Origin: Lachnospiraceae bacterium
GTDB lineage: Bacteria > Bacillota > Clostridia > Lachnospirales > Lachnospiraceae
Assembly (NCBI GenBank): GCA_017542245.1
Contig: JAFXXN010000078.1
Location: forward strand, 124,001 to 188,000
DNA: 64,000 bases
Reading direction: 5' to 3'
The first letter of the stretch is position 1. Every line of letters starts with the position of its first letter. The notes below the pieces were generated by a model, which saw only the letters and a program-made list of their open reading frames with translations, ran no database searches and was not told the DNA's origin. The position numbers and the translations under genes are program-made. Shown here in pieces: positions 33,460 through 42,295 of the stretch.

Positions 33460-34794
33460 ATGACATATTTAAGACGAAAAATCGATTCCTTTCTTGAAGA
33501 ATGGTATTTGAATAAGCAGAAAAAACCATTAATCATTAAAGGAGCCCGACAGATAGGAAAGACGAAATCAGCTAGAAGATTTGCAACTATGCATTATGAA
33601 AACCTAGTGGAAATCAATTTTGTCGAAAATACTCAGTTTAAAACTATCCTTGAAAATGGATATTCAGTAGAAAATATTATAAAAAATATTACAAGAATTA
33701 ATCCTGATATTAAATGTATTCCACACAAAACCATTATATTCTTTGATGAGATACAATCATACCCAGATATTGTAACTTCGTTAAAGTTTTTTTCAGAGGA
33801 TGGTCGTTTTGATGTTTTATGCAGTGGTTCGCTTTTAGGAATAAACTATAAGCAGATAGAAAGCATAAGCGTTGGATACAAAACTGATTATGAAATGTAT
33901 TCGATGGATTTTGAAGAGTTTTTATGGGCGAGAGGATATGACGATTCTTTAAAATCAGATCTATTGGATCATATTATAAATTGTAAAATGTTAAATGAAT
34001 CTACAATGAGATCCCTGACCTCACTTTTCCTTGACTATGTTATATTGGGAGGTATGCCGGAAGTAGTATCAAGGTATTATGAGACAAAAACTTTTACAGA
34101 AACTCATGAATTGCAAAAACAGATATTATCAGCATATAGGGAGGATATCAGAAAATACGCTGAAGGTGTTGATCAGACAAGGATTACCAGGATACTTGAC
34201 GCAGTACCAGTACAGCTTTCAAAAGAAAATAAAAAATTCCAGATATCCAAAGTTGCAACAGGTGCAAGATTTCATGACTATGCCGGCTGTATAGACTGGC
34301 TTCAGGATGCCGGAATAGTTAAAAAGTGCTACAACTTGAACTTCCCTGAGCTTCCGTTAAAAGGGAATTATGATGATTCAAAATTTAAGCTTTATATGTT
34401 AGACAGCGGACTTTTAACAGCCATGCTTGATGATGAATCTCAAGAAGATTTGCGAGCAAATAAAAACCTTGGAGTATATAAAGGCGCTCTATATGAAAAC
34501 ATTGTTGGTGAAGCCTTATATAAACAGGGATATGGTTTATTTTATTATAAAAGAGAAGATGGTACATTGGAGGAGGACTTTTTTATCAGAAATACAGAAA
34601 ATCTGATTCCGGTCGAAGTTAAAGCTCGTAAAGGGACATCACAATCACTGAGATCCTTGATAAATAATGAGAAATACTCTGACGTTAAATGGGGAATAAA
34701 ACTATCACTTAATAATATAGGTTTTGAAAAAAACATTATGACAATGCCATATTTTTGTACATTCTTAATAAAGGAATGGCTAAAAAATAAATAG
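33460..34794 (+). CDS. DUF4143 ATPase with a nuclease-like C terminus
   Basis: The 444-residue protein has an AAA-type NTPase (about 15-165) with Walker A GARQIGKTKS, Walker B IIFFDEIQ and sensor-like LCSGSLL, then the DUF4143 region (about 200-444). The end carries TLEEDFFI and LIPVEVKARKG, the D-x(n)-E-x-K pattern of PD-(D/E)XK nucleases, although activity in this family is not established. Such proteins occur in many copies in Bacteroidetes and Lachnospiraceae; biological role unknown. The start follows AAGAGG. Its promoter adjoins a 32-bp repeat array, so it may be tightly regulated. Confidence 0.85.
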   Translation: MTYLRRKIDSFLEEWYLNKQKKPLIIKGARQIGKTKSARRFATMHYENLVEINFVENTQFKTILENGYSVENIIKNITRINPDIKCIPHKTIIFFDEIQSYPDIVTSLKFFSEDGRFDVLCSGSLLGINYKQIESISVGYKTDYEMYSMDFEEFLWARGYDDSLKSDLLDHIINCKMLNESTMRSLTSLFLDYVILGGMPEVVSRYYETKTFTETHELQKQILSAYREDIRKYAEGVDQTRITRILDAVPVQLSKENKKFQISKVATGARFHDYAGCIDWLQDAGIVKKCYNLNFPELPLKGNYDDSKFKLYMLDSGLLTAMLDDESQEDLRANKNLGVYKGALYENIVGEALYKQGYGLFYYKREDGTLEEDFFIRNTENLIPVEVKARKGTSQSLRSLINNEKYSDVKWGIKLSLNNIGFEKNIMTMPYFCTFLIKEWLKNK

Positions 34795-34840
34795 AATCAA
34801 GGTATTTGAATTCAAACTAAGAAATTAAAGGGGGTACTAA

Positions 34841-36016
34841 ATGAAATCTTTTTAGAAAACAATTAGTCTGCTTTTAGCAGTGATGATGCTGGCAGGAATG
34901 TTTACAACTCTAAAACCAGAAATTGAGGCAAATGCAGCAAACAGTGTAGCTACTCCAACGTTCACTTTGAAAAGAGTAAATAAAGGGACGGGTGTAAAAA
35001 TCATAATTAATAAGACCAAGGGAGCGACGGGCTACTATATCTACATGACCAAGAGAGATAATGCTTATAGTAGCTATCTGTACAATGGTGGTGAGTATGA
35101 AGAGGAAATAGCTGAGGTAAAAAAGAACGGCAAAGCTAAAAGGATATACACCATAAAGGGACTTCAGAAAGGAACATATTCTTTTAAGGTGCTGGCTTAT
35201 GCCGAAGAGAATATATATGATTCTGCAAGCGGTAAAGTATATACTGATACAGATTATTCTGATTACAGTGCAGTGCAGTCAATATATGTAAAGGCAGCAA
35301 AGAAAAAGTCTACAACTGAAAAAACATATGATTTTTCAAAGGCTAAAGTTGGAGATATCATCAAATTCGGTTCATATGAACAGGATGATGACATGACTAA
35401 TGGCAAAGAGGAGATAGAGTGGATAGTTCTGGCAAAAGATAGCAAGAGAATTTTTGTTATGAGCAAATATTCACTGGACAGTCTTCCTTATAATTCGAAA
35501 AAAACAGATATTACATGGGAAGATTGTACACTTAGAAAATGGCTAAACGACAGTTTTTATAAAAATGCCTTTACAAAGAAAGAAAGAACCATGATAAATA
35601 CGGTAAAGCTCAAAAATGACGACAATCCATACTATGGAATAGAGGGTGGGAATGATACGAAGGATAAGATTTTCCTGTTATCTTTAGGTGATATATTAAA
35701 CAGCTCATATGGTTTTGATAGTGACAGTTCCAAATACGACATATTACGCCGATGTGCACCGACAGCATATGCGAAAATACAGGGTGCGTGGTCATCTGAA
35801 ATGTTTTATATCGATAGTTTTAGGGAAAAATCACTTACAATTGATGGTGAAATCTCTTGGTGGTGGTGGCTACGATCGCCAGGTGGCGACACACACAGTG
35901 CCGCGCTTGTGGAAATGGAAGGCCGCTTGGACAAAAACGGTATCTCTGTGACTAGAAGCGGCAATGGATTCGGCCTTGCTATTCGCCCTGCTTTATATAT
36001 CAATATAAAATCATGA
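34841..36016 (+). pseudogene. FN3-like / DUF6273 secreted protein with an amber codon in the signal peptide
   Basis: From ATG 34841 the reading is MKSF, then TAG (34853-34855), then KTISLLLAVMMLAGMF onward in the same frame to 36016. The intact paralogue at 39260 reads MKSFKKTVSLLLAVMM, so a single AAG-to-TAG change interrupts the signal peptide. Downstream the frame is intact: an FN3-like domain (TPTFTLKRVNKG through YSDYSAVQSIYVKA), then DUF6273 (VGDIIKFGSYEQDD, EIEWIVLAKDS, WEDCTLRKWLN, WWWWLRSPGG, IRPALYINIKS). A GTG at 34880 could restart translation but would lack the basic n-region for export. It may be dead, suppressed, or a sequencing error. RBS GGGGG precedes the ATG. Confidence 0.78.
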
Positions 36017-36022
36017 AAAAAT

Positions 36023-36059
36023 ACCGGAGAACCTAAAAAAGGCTTTCCGGTGATTTTTT
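36023..36059 (+). terminator. Terminator after the first DUF6273 gene
   Basis: ACCGGAGAACC pairs imperfectly with GGCTTTCCGGT, then GATTTTTT. A near copy of this terminator ends the small-protein operon at 43288-43321. Confidence 0.75.
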
Positions 36060-36097
36060 GTCCACGATTTTAAATATAACAGGTCGGTTTTTGTAAA

Positions 36098-36161
36098 ATG
36101 GTATTTTGATGGTATTTAGATGGTATATATATTTGACAAAACTACACAGATGGTATATAAT
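36098..36161 (+). promoter_or_regulatory. Consensus promoter with an ATGGTAT operator array
   Basis: TTGACA (36133-36138), a 17-bp spacer and TATAAT (36156-36161) form a perfect promoter. ATGGTAT occurs at 36098, 36109, 36120 and 36150: three copies 11 bp apart (one helical turn) upstream of the -35 box, and one in the spacer reaching into the -10 box. The layout suggests repression or autoregulation by the HTH protein encoded just downstream. Confidence 0.75.
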
Positions 36162-36192
36162 AATAAAAATGGCAGATAAAGGAGCCGGGTTT

Positions 36193-37041
36193 ATGACTGT
36201 AAATGAAATGATTGCAAGGAAGAAGGAATATGGATTTTCTTATGAATACATATCTAAGAAGTCCGGTGTACCGGTAAGTACTATTCAAAAGGTTTTTAGC
36301 AGAACGACGTCTACGCCAAGGTGGGAAACAATTGAAGCATTAAATAAGGCCTTTATAGGGTGCGAAAGCAAAAACTGCTGTCTTGATGGTGAAATTAAGA
36401 GCTTTTCAGAGCACAATGCAGTTCGTGAAGGAGAAGCTGAGTATAATGCAGTTTCCGGTGCAAATGCGCTTCCTTTATATTCAGAGAATAATAAAACAAT
36501 AGATGATTATCTAAAACTTCCTGAAGGTACAAGAGTCGAATTAATAGATGGCGTTTTTTATGATATGGCTGCGCCGATACCTCTGCATCAGAGAATTGCG
36601 TCACTTATCAATACGGTTTTTGAACTCTATATCAGGGCTAATAAAGGTAATTGCGTACCTTTTATAGCGCCCACCGATGTTCAGTTGGACTGTGACGATA
36701 AGACTGTTGTTCAGCCGGATGTTTTCATATTGTGTGACAGAAATAAGATTACGAAAAAAAGAATATTTGGGGTTCCTGATTTGATAGTAGAGGTTCTTTC
36801 AGAATCGAACTGGTATAATGATATATTCCGTAAATATAATAAATACAGGAAAGCAGGAGTCAGGGAATACTGGATAGTCATTCCGGAAAATTTCAAAGTA
36901 TTAGTATATGATTTCGAAAAGAATACTTCTGAAGGACCAAAAGAGTATACATTTGAGGATAAAGTACCTGTAAGTATATGGGATGGAAAATGCGAAGTAG
37001 ATTTCAAGGAAATATATGAAGATATTAAATTCCTTTTATAG
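36193..37041 (+). CDS. HTH domain fused to a Uma2 (DUF820) nuclease-like domain
   Basis: The 282-residue protein has an XRE-like helix-turn-helix (about 1-55: EYISKKSGVPVSTIQKVFSR, then PRWETIEALNKAF), a linker, and a Uma2 domain (about 100-275), a PD-(D/E)XK fold. The motifs are RVELIDGVFYDMAAP, VVQPDVFILCDR (Asp), PDLIVEVLSESN (Glu of ExL) and YRKAGVREYWIVIPE. The start at ATG 36193 is 8 bp after AAAGGAG. Uma2 proteins are abundant in cyanobacteria and scattered in Firmicutes, often near mobile genes; activity is rarely shown. The HTH could bind the ATGGTAT array in its own promoter. Confidence 0.82.
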   Translation: MTVNEMIARKKEYGFSYEYISKKSGVPVSTIQKVFSRTTSTPRWETIEALNKAFIGCESKNCCLDGEIKSFSEHNAVREGEAEYNAVSGANALPLYSENNKTIDDYLKLPEGTRVELIDGVFYDMAAPIPLHQRIASLINTVFELYIRANKGNCVPFIAPTDVQLDCDDKTVVQPDVFILCDRNKITKKRIFGVPDLIVEVLSESNWYNDIFRKYNKYRKAGVREYWIVIPENFKVLVYDFEKNTSEGPKEYTFEDKVPVSIWDGKCEVDFKEIYEDIKFLL

Positions 37042-37078
37042 GATGCTGAATGATATGACAAATTGAGGAGGACAGAGC

Positions 37079-37537
37079 ATGTTAGAAATTGGAACAAAAG
37101 CACCGGAGTTTACATTACCGGATCAGAACGGAAAAATGCACAGTTTATCAGATTACCTGGGACAGAAAGTAATCCTTTATTTCTATCCAAAGGATAATAC
37201 ATCAGGCTGTACCAAGCAGGCATGTAATTTTGCCGAACTTATGCCCCAGTTTAGGGAAAAAGGAGCTGTGATACTTGGAGTGAGCAAGGATTCGGTAGCA
37301 TCTCATAAAAAGTTTGAAGAAAAATATGGGCTTCCGTTTACACTGCTTGCTGATACAGAGAAAACTGTGATAGAAGCATACGGAGTATGGCAGGAAAAGA
37401 AGAACTATGGTAAGGTAACCATGGGTGTTGTCAGAAGCACATATCTGATTGATGAAAGAGGAATCATAGTTAAGGCATTTAACGGGGTGAAGGCGGCCGA
37501 GAATCCTCAGCAGATGCTGGATGCTATTACAGCGTAG
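37079..37537 (+). CDS. bcp: Thioredoxin-dependent peroxiredoxin (Bcp/PrxQ type)
   Basis: This 152-residue peroxiredoxin reduces H2O2 and organic peroxides. The motif YPKDNTSGCTKQACNF holds the peroxidatic Cys and, five residues later, the resolving Cys, the spacing typical of Bcp/PrxQ. APEFTLPDQNG at the start and GVVRSTYLIDERG near the end are also family-typical. The ribosome site GAGGAGG sits 8 bp upstream. In this strictly or mostly anaerobic lineage it would protect against traces of oxygen, fitting the flavoprotein reductase gene that follows. Confidence 0.95.
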   Translation: MLEIGTKAPEFTLPDQNGKMHSLSDYLGQKVILYFYPKDNTSGCTKQACNFAELMPQFREKGAVILGVSKDSVASHKKFEEKYGLPFTLLADTEKTVIEAYGVWQEKKNYGKVTMGVVRSTYLIDERGIIVKAFNGVKAAENPQQMLDAITA

Positions 37538-37647
37538 AGACTATTATTGTCGAGAAATATGAGGTAAACGATAACTAAGGAACATTATTTCTCAAGGTAT
37601 TGACAAATAATCATAGATGATATTTTTCAATGGATTAGATTAAGAAG

Positions 37648-37675
37648 TCAGTTGTTTGGATTCTCGAACAACTGA
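37648..37675. promoter_or_regulatory. Inverted repeat before the azoreductase-like gene (operator candidate)
   Basis: TCAGTTGTT and AACAACTGA form a 9-bp perfect inverted repeat across a 10-bp centre, 18 bp before the start codon. There is no T run, so it reads as an operator or a 5' mRNA hairpin rather than a terminator. Confidence 0.45.
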
Positions 37676-37693
37676 TCAGAAAGAGTAGGAGTT

Positions 37694-38260
37694 ATGGATA
37701 AAATATTATATATCAACGCATGCGTAAGAGATGAATCCAGAACAAAACGTATAGCAGATTATCTGCTGTCAAAATTGGACGGCGAAGTTGAGCAGGTCAA
37801 CCTTATAGATATCGATTTCCCAAAGACCGACCAGGATTTCATCATATGGCGTGACAGTTTTAAGGAAAAAGGAACATATGATGCTGAGATATTTGATTTA
37901 GGGAAGCAGTTCGCAGCTGCAGATACCATAGTAATAGCTGCTCCTTACTACGATTTTTCATTCCCGGCTACCCTGAAGCAGTATTTTGAGAACATAAATG
38001 TATTAGGAATAACTTTCTGCTATAACAGTGCCGGCAGGCCCGAAGGACTGTGTAAGGCTAAAAAGCTGTATTATGTTACTACCGCTGGCGGTTACATAGC
38101 TTTCGATGAGTTTGGATACGGCTATGTAAAAGCTTTGGCTGAAAACTTTTATGAGATACCAGAAGTTAAGTATATAAAAGCCGAGGCACTTGATATAGTA
38201 GGAGCGGATGTGGAGGCAACTTTGAGGGAAACATGCTTGGAAATTGACGCATTATTATAA
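37694..38260 (+). CDS. Flavodoxin-fold NAD(P)H-dependent oxidoreductase (azoreductase-like)
   Basis: The 188-residue protein matches FMN-dependent NAD(P)H oxidoreductases of the AzoR/NQO type: ILYINACVRDESRTKRIADYLL at the N terminus (phosphate-binding loop for FMN), APYYDFSFPATLKQYFENI near 100 and KLYYVTTAGGY near 131. These enzymes reduce quinones or azo compounds. It follows the peroxiredoxin gene by 156 bp, a gap holding an inverted repeat but no firm promoter. Substrate unknown. Confidence 0.85.
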   Translation: MDKILYINACVRDESRTKRIADYLLSKLDGEVEQVNLIDIDFPKTDQDFIIWRDSFKEKGTYDAEIFDLGKQFAAADTIVIAAPYYDFSFPATLKQYFENINVLGITFCYNSAGRPEGLCKAKKLYYVTTAGGYIAFDEFGYGYVKALAENFYEIPEVKYIKAEALDIVGADVEATLRETCLEIDALL

Positions 38261-38287
38261 CGTGGTAAATGAGAGTTTAATTTGAGC

Positions 38288-38312
38288 AAAACCCAAAATC
38301 TGGGTTTTATTA
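38288..38312 (+). terminator. Terminator after the azoreductase-like gene
   Basis: AAAACCCA pairs with TGGGTTTT across a 5-nt loop, followed by ATTAT. Confidence 0.6.
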
Positions 38313-38424
38313 TATCTGATTTATGTTATACTACGCATAAGGGTATCTGATATTTGACCTTGATCTATGCAATTAAATCAATTAAAGAATCATCCAAAAA
38401 TTTATGGCGAAGAAGGTGTAAATT

Positions 38425-39075
38425 ATGTTTTGCAGAGGATGTGGAAAAGAACTCCTAAAGGGTAGCAGATTCTGTGTGAATTGTGGACAGGAGGCAGATT
38501 TTTTTGTTGACGAGAATACCACAAAGGATAACAATACAAGTAAAGTAGGAAATGTTGTAGAAACGGGTATTCCCGAAAGAGCCCCTAAACAGATGCGAAG
38601 GATGGTTGGTGTTCAGAGTTACGCACCAAAGCCTCTCAGTAAAGGTATGATAATCGGTATAGTCGCCGGTGGAGTTGCTACTGTTGTTATTACGATAGTT
38701 GTTATTGCGGTTGTAATAGCAGGAAGGCATGATCTTGAAGGAACTTATTCCTATGGTGGAAGATTTCCTATTACTACGATAACATTTTCTAAAGATGGGA
38801 CATTTACTGCAAGATGTGATTACAGTGAATATAGTACCGGGGCAATTTACTATGGGGAATATTATAAAGATGGAGACACTTATGAAATAAGGTTTACTGA
38901 CGCCAAATCCAATACCAATAATACTGTTGTTGATTTTTCGAATCGGTCTTATGGATTAAGTTTTGAATTATCGGCATCAAAAAATCCTGATGGATCCCTT
39001 CTTTTTTGGGTAAGCGGTGGAACATCTTATTGGGCGTGGATGTTTTATGAAGCGACCTTCTACAAGACAAGATAA
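38425..39075 (+). CDS. Zinc-ribbon, single-TM protein
   Basis: The 216-residue protein starts with a zinc ribbon (MFCRGCGKELLKGSRFCVNCGQ, two C-x2-C pairs), then a polar linker, one TM helix (about 73-98, GMIIGIVAGGVATVVITIVVIAVVI), and a C-terminal extracytoplasmic domain (about 100-216) with GTYSYGG, TITFSKDGTFTARCDYS and GEYYKDGDTYEI, a beta-rich lipocalin-like pattern. This domain order is common among Lachnospiraceae membrane proteins of unknown role. A TATACT -10 box lies at 38327, with a sequence shared with the second DUF6273 gene. Confidence 0.78.
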   Translation: MFCRGCGKELLKGSRFCVNCGQEADFFVDENTTKDNNTSKVGNVVETGIPERAPKQMRRMVGVQSYAPKPLSKGMIIGIVAGGVATVVITIVVIAVVIAGRHDLEGTYSYGGRFPITTITFSKDGTFTARCDYSEYSTGAIYYGEYYKDGDTYEIRFTDAKSNTNNTVVDFSNRSYGLSFELSASKNPDGSLLFWVSGGTSYWAWMFYEATFYKTR

Positions 39076-39259
39076 GACAATATCCTTATATTTTAGCATT
39101 TAGTTTTTTACAAAACCCAAGAGACCAGAGGTATGTAATGTTATAGGTTGTCTATCTTCTAAAATTATAGATGACAAAAAGTTTTTTATAGTTAAATATA
39201 TGATATACTTACACATAAGGGGATTTGTACTCAAAACAATCAATTATGGGAGATGTTAG

Positions 39260-40432
39260 ATGAAATCTTTTAAGAAAACGGTAAGCCTGCTTCTAGCAGT
39301 GATGATGCTGGCAGGAATGTTTGTAACTCTAAAGCAGGAAACAGAGGCAAGGGCAGCAAGTAATGTAGCGACGCCTACGTTCACTTTGAAAAGAGTGAAT
39401 AATGGTACAGGTGTTAAAATCACTATTAATAAGACCAAGGGCGCTGAAGGATATATTATATATATGACTAAGAGAGACAACGCATACAGCAGCTATCTTT
39501 ATAAGGGTGGTGATTATGAACATGAGATGGCTGTTTTAAAAAAGAATGGAAAGGTTAAAAGGTCATATACAATAAAAGGACTTCCGAAGGGAACATATTC
39601 CTTTATGGTGCAGGCCTATGCAGAAGAAAAAGAATATGATTCTGCAAGTGGTAATGAATATATTATTGATACGGAATATTCTGATTACAGCATAGAACAG
39701 TCGATAAATATAAAAGCTGCAAAGAAAAAGCCTATAGCGGAAAAAATATATGATTTTTCTAATGTAAAGGTTGGTGATATCATCAAGTTTGGTTCATATG
39801 AACAGGATGATGATATGACAAATGGCAAGGAAGAAATAGAATGGATAGTATTAGCAAAGGATAGCAAGAAGATTTTAGTGGTAAGCAAATATGCATTGGA
39901 CTGCCTTCCGTATAATAAAGAATATAGAGAATATGATATTACTTGGGAGAAGAGTAGTTTGAGGGAATGGCTTAATAAGATCTTTTATAAAACTGCATTC
40001 ACTAAAAAAGAAAGAACCATGATAAATAAGGTAAAGCTTATAAATGATGATAATCCTTATTATGGAACAGAGGGGGGAAATGATACGAAGGATAAAGTTT
40101 TTTTGCTATCATTGAATGACGTGATAAATACTTTATATGGCTTTGACAGTGATATACATGAATATGACATAACACGTCGCTGTGCGGCAACATCATATGC
40201 AAAGGCGCAGGGTGTTTGGTCTTATGAAAAGTTTCATAATGAAAATATATGGAAGAAGTCTACTGCTGTTGACGAAGAACCTACTTGTCAATGGCTACTA
40301 CGTTCGCCAGGGAGCCGCGAGGGTCGAATTGCATATGTGGATACAGAGGGTGATGTAGGATATGATGGCATAGATGGAATCGATAGTTATGTTTCGGTGC
40401 GCCCAGCTATGTATATTAACATTAAATCTTAA
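39260..40432 (+). CDS. Secreted FN3-like / DUF6273 protein (intact paralogue)
   Basis: The 390-residue protein has a signal peptide (MKSFKKTVSLLLAVMMLAGMFVTL, cleavage likely near EARA-AS), an FN3-like domain (about 38-155), a short linker, and DUF6273 (about 170-390: VGDIIKFGSYEQDD, WEKSSLREWLNKIFY, DKVFLLSL, LLRSPG, VRPAMYINIKS). DUF6273 has the WLRSPG...VRPA pattern of C-type-lectin-like folds used as variable display domains. It closely matches the interrupted copy at 34841, but the last part (about residues 344-383) diverges strongly. GGGAG precedes the start. It is expected to be exported; ligand unknown. Confidence 0.82.
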   Translation: MKSFKKTVSLLLAVMMLAGMFVTLKQETEARAASNVATPTFTLKRVNNGTGVKITINKTKGAEGYIIYMTKRDNAYSSYLYKGGDYEHEMAVLKKNGKVKRSYTIKGLPKGTYSFMVQAYAEEKEYDSASGNEYIIDTEYSDYSIEQSINIKAAKKKPIAEKIYDFSNVKVGDIIKFGSYEQDDDMTNGKEEIEWIVLAKDSKKILVVSKYALDCLPYNKEYREYDITWEKSSLREWLNKIFYKTAFTKKERTMINKVKLINDDNPYYGTEGGNDTKDKVFLLSLNDVINTLYGFDSDIHEYDITRRCAATSYAKAQGVWSYEKFHNENIWKKSTAVDEEPTCQWLLRSPGSREGRIAYVDTEGDVGYDGIDGIDSYVSVRPAMYINIKS

Positions 40433-40531
40433 ATAAAACAAACATATATGGGAAGGATTTGAGAACTTAATATTGTCTGATATGGAAAATAATTAAACAT
40501 ATTAAAAAAATATATCAAAAATAAAAGGATG

Positions 40532-40567
40532 GGTTCAGGTATCATATGATATCGGAACCTGTTTTTT
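40532..40567 (+). terminator. Terminator after the second DUF6273 gene
   Basis: GGTTC and GAACC close a long hairpin whose inner part (GGTATCAT/ATGATATC) also pairs; TGTTTTTT follows. Confidence 0.7.
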
Positions 40568-40638
40568 CGTAGACATTTACAAAAGATAATGAATTTGCGA
40601 GATGGCATGAATTGCGTGAGAGTTTATAGCCACAGAGC

Positions 40639-40664
40639 AAACCACCAGCTAAGCTGGTGGTTTT
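40639..40664. terminator. Bidirectional terminator, mainly for the minus-strand AAA gene
   Basis: AAACCACCAGCT pairs perfectly with AGCTGGTGGTTT (12 bp, 1-nt loop as DNA). It is 3 bp beyond the stop codon of the leftward gene and flanked by short A/T runs. Confidence 0.7.
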
Positions 40665-40666
40665 GA

Positions 40667-42238
40667 TTATGTTCTTTCTATTTCACAAGTATGTTCTCCG
40701 GTTATTGCATCATAATTGATCCCGCAAAGAATGATATTTCCTTCAAATGGCTTAAGAACGGAAACGTACTTTTTTTTCTTGATCTGCTCGATTGCCCCTC
40801 CGGCAGTTTTATTCCACTTTAATTCGACTACCATGGCCGGTAATTTGGCAAGTGCTGTCGGAATAAAAATAACGTCTGCTATCCCCTTGCCACTTGGAAT
40901 TTCTTCTATTTTTACATATTTAGCAAGAGCTGACAAGAATGCATATTTTATAATAGCTCTTAATGATTGCTCATTATTATAATATTGTGGCGCATATTGT
41001 TCTTCTCTGATTTCCTGAAGAGCTTTGGCTACTTCTGATCCTTTTCCAGCTATTGCATCTTTAAGAATTTTGTTTGACCTTTTAATCAGTCTCATCCAGT
41101 GCTTGCCCACATCATCCTGAGCCAAAAAGTTCTTGAACTCCAGACGTACTTCCTCATTCGGAATCTTGACTGTTTTTCTTTCAGCATTATAAGTCAAGTA
41201 TCCTAAGTGAATAAGTAATGTAAGAACATCATCCTTTGATCCAAACCTTTCCAAATCATTTTGAAAAGCATTTGTATTTACCTCAGCTTCCGATCCGGCA
41301 ATAAGATTTGCAACTGTTTCCTGCAGACCCTCAAAATCCATTTTTATATAATCAGTAAGGCCTTCTGTTGCAGAAGTTTTCCCCCAAAATGACTCACATG
41401 CTTTTTTCTCCATAGCATTCATAACGGAATACGGATTATAAATAGATGTTTGACCTGTCAACTCATATCCATCATACCATGATTTCACTTCTTCAAATGG
41501 CATTTTATATTTCCTACAGATATGCTTGACTTCACTTTCTAAAAAGCCTGTGAATTTTGCAAATTGACTCGGGTGAAGGATTGAGTACTCCTTAAAATCA
41601 GAAATTGCTGACTGTGATCCATCCTTTTTTATAGGTAGGATTCCGGTCATATAGGCGGCGGCAACTGCTTTAGGAGTAAAATTGGAATTTTTGAACCATC
41701 CCCTAAGCAGATTCAGATAGGCTTCTTGTGCATCAGGTTCATCTTTGGCCTCTCTGATCATTGCATCCCATTCGTCTATTATGAAAACGAACTGTTTTCC
41801 GGTAGCTTCCACAAAACTAAGCAATCTGTCATTTGGGGTTTTACCCTTTATTTTCTTGGGAATTTCATCTTGAATCGCATCGACAATCCAGACGGGAACT
41901 ATATCCAAAGATTTCTTTAAACGTTTTGCTTCTGAAATAAATCCTGAAACATCAAGACATATTACATTAAGCTTATTCAGATAGTCTTGATACCCCTTTG
42001 TTCTGGCGATGTGCTTGTGATCAAATAGTTTATGGGAATCACAGGAACAGTCATAATAAGCTGTCAACATTTTCGCAGCCCATGATTTGCCAAAGCGCCT
42101 CGGCCTACTTATACAGGTTAACTTATTTTTCTTTCCGATTGTTTTATTAATCAAACTAATCAAACTTGTTTTATCTACATAGTCGTTATCATCTATTTCA
42201 GCAAAAGCCTGATTACCCGGATTCACATATGTTCCCAT
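40667..42238 (-). CDS. AAA-ATPase-like / PD-(D/E)XK protein
   Basis: The 523-residue protein begins with YVDKTSLI and the Walker A-like SRPRRFGKSWAAKML, then FVFIIDEWDAMI (Walker B), typical of the AAA-ATPase-like family. The C-terminal part (about 425-520) is a PD-(D/E)XK-type domain: GIADVIFIP, MVVELKWNK (E-x-K) and ILCGINYD. This architecture forms a large expanded family in Lachnospiraceae, Bacteroides and Fusobacterium, with unknown role. AAAGGAGG sits 11 bp before the start. It is the only leftward gene in this accessory block. Confidence 0.87.
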   Translation of the reverse strand: MGTYVNPGNQAFAEIDDNDYVDKTSLISLINKTIGKKNKLTCISRPRRFGKSWAAKMLTAYYDCSCDSHKLFDHKHIARTKGYQDYLNKLNVICLDVSGFISEAKRLKKSLDIVPVWIVDAIQDEIPKKIKGKTPNDRLLSFVEATGKQFVFIIDEWDAMIREAKDEPDAQEAYLNLLRGWFKNSNFTPKAVAAAYMTGILPIKKDGSQSAISDFKEYSILHPSQFAKFTGFLESEVKHICRKYKMPFEEVKSWYDGYELTGQTSIYNPYSVMNAMEKKACESFWGKTSATEGLTDYIKMDFEGLQETVANLIAGSEAEVNTNAFQNDLERFGSKDDVLTLLIHLGYLTYNAERKTVKIPNEEVRLEFKNFLAQDDVGKHWMRLIKRSNKILKDAIAGKGSEVAKALQEIREEQYAPQYYNNEQSLRAIIKYAFLSALAKYVKIEEIPSGKGIADVIFIPTALAKLPAMVVELKWNKTAGGAIEQIKKKKYVSVLKPFEGNIILCGINYDAITGEHTCEIERT

Positions 42239-42295
42239 GTTATTCCGCCTCCTTTCAAGTAGCCAAAACTAAGCGAACGTATTTCACTCAACCTA

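Noticed and set aside
40573-40629. A 19-codon stretch ending in TAG (FTKDNEFARWHELRESL) that could be the end of a broken gene
   Set aside because: It is preceded at once by a stop codon and is too short to assign; recorded only as a possible remnant.
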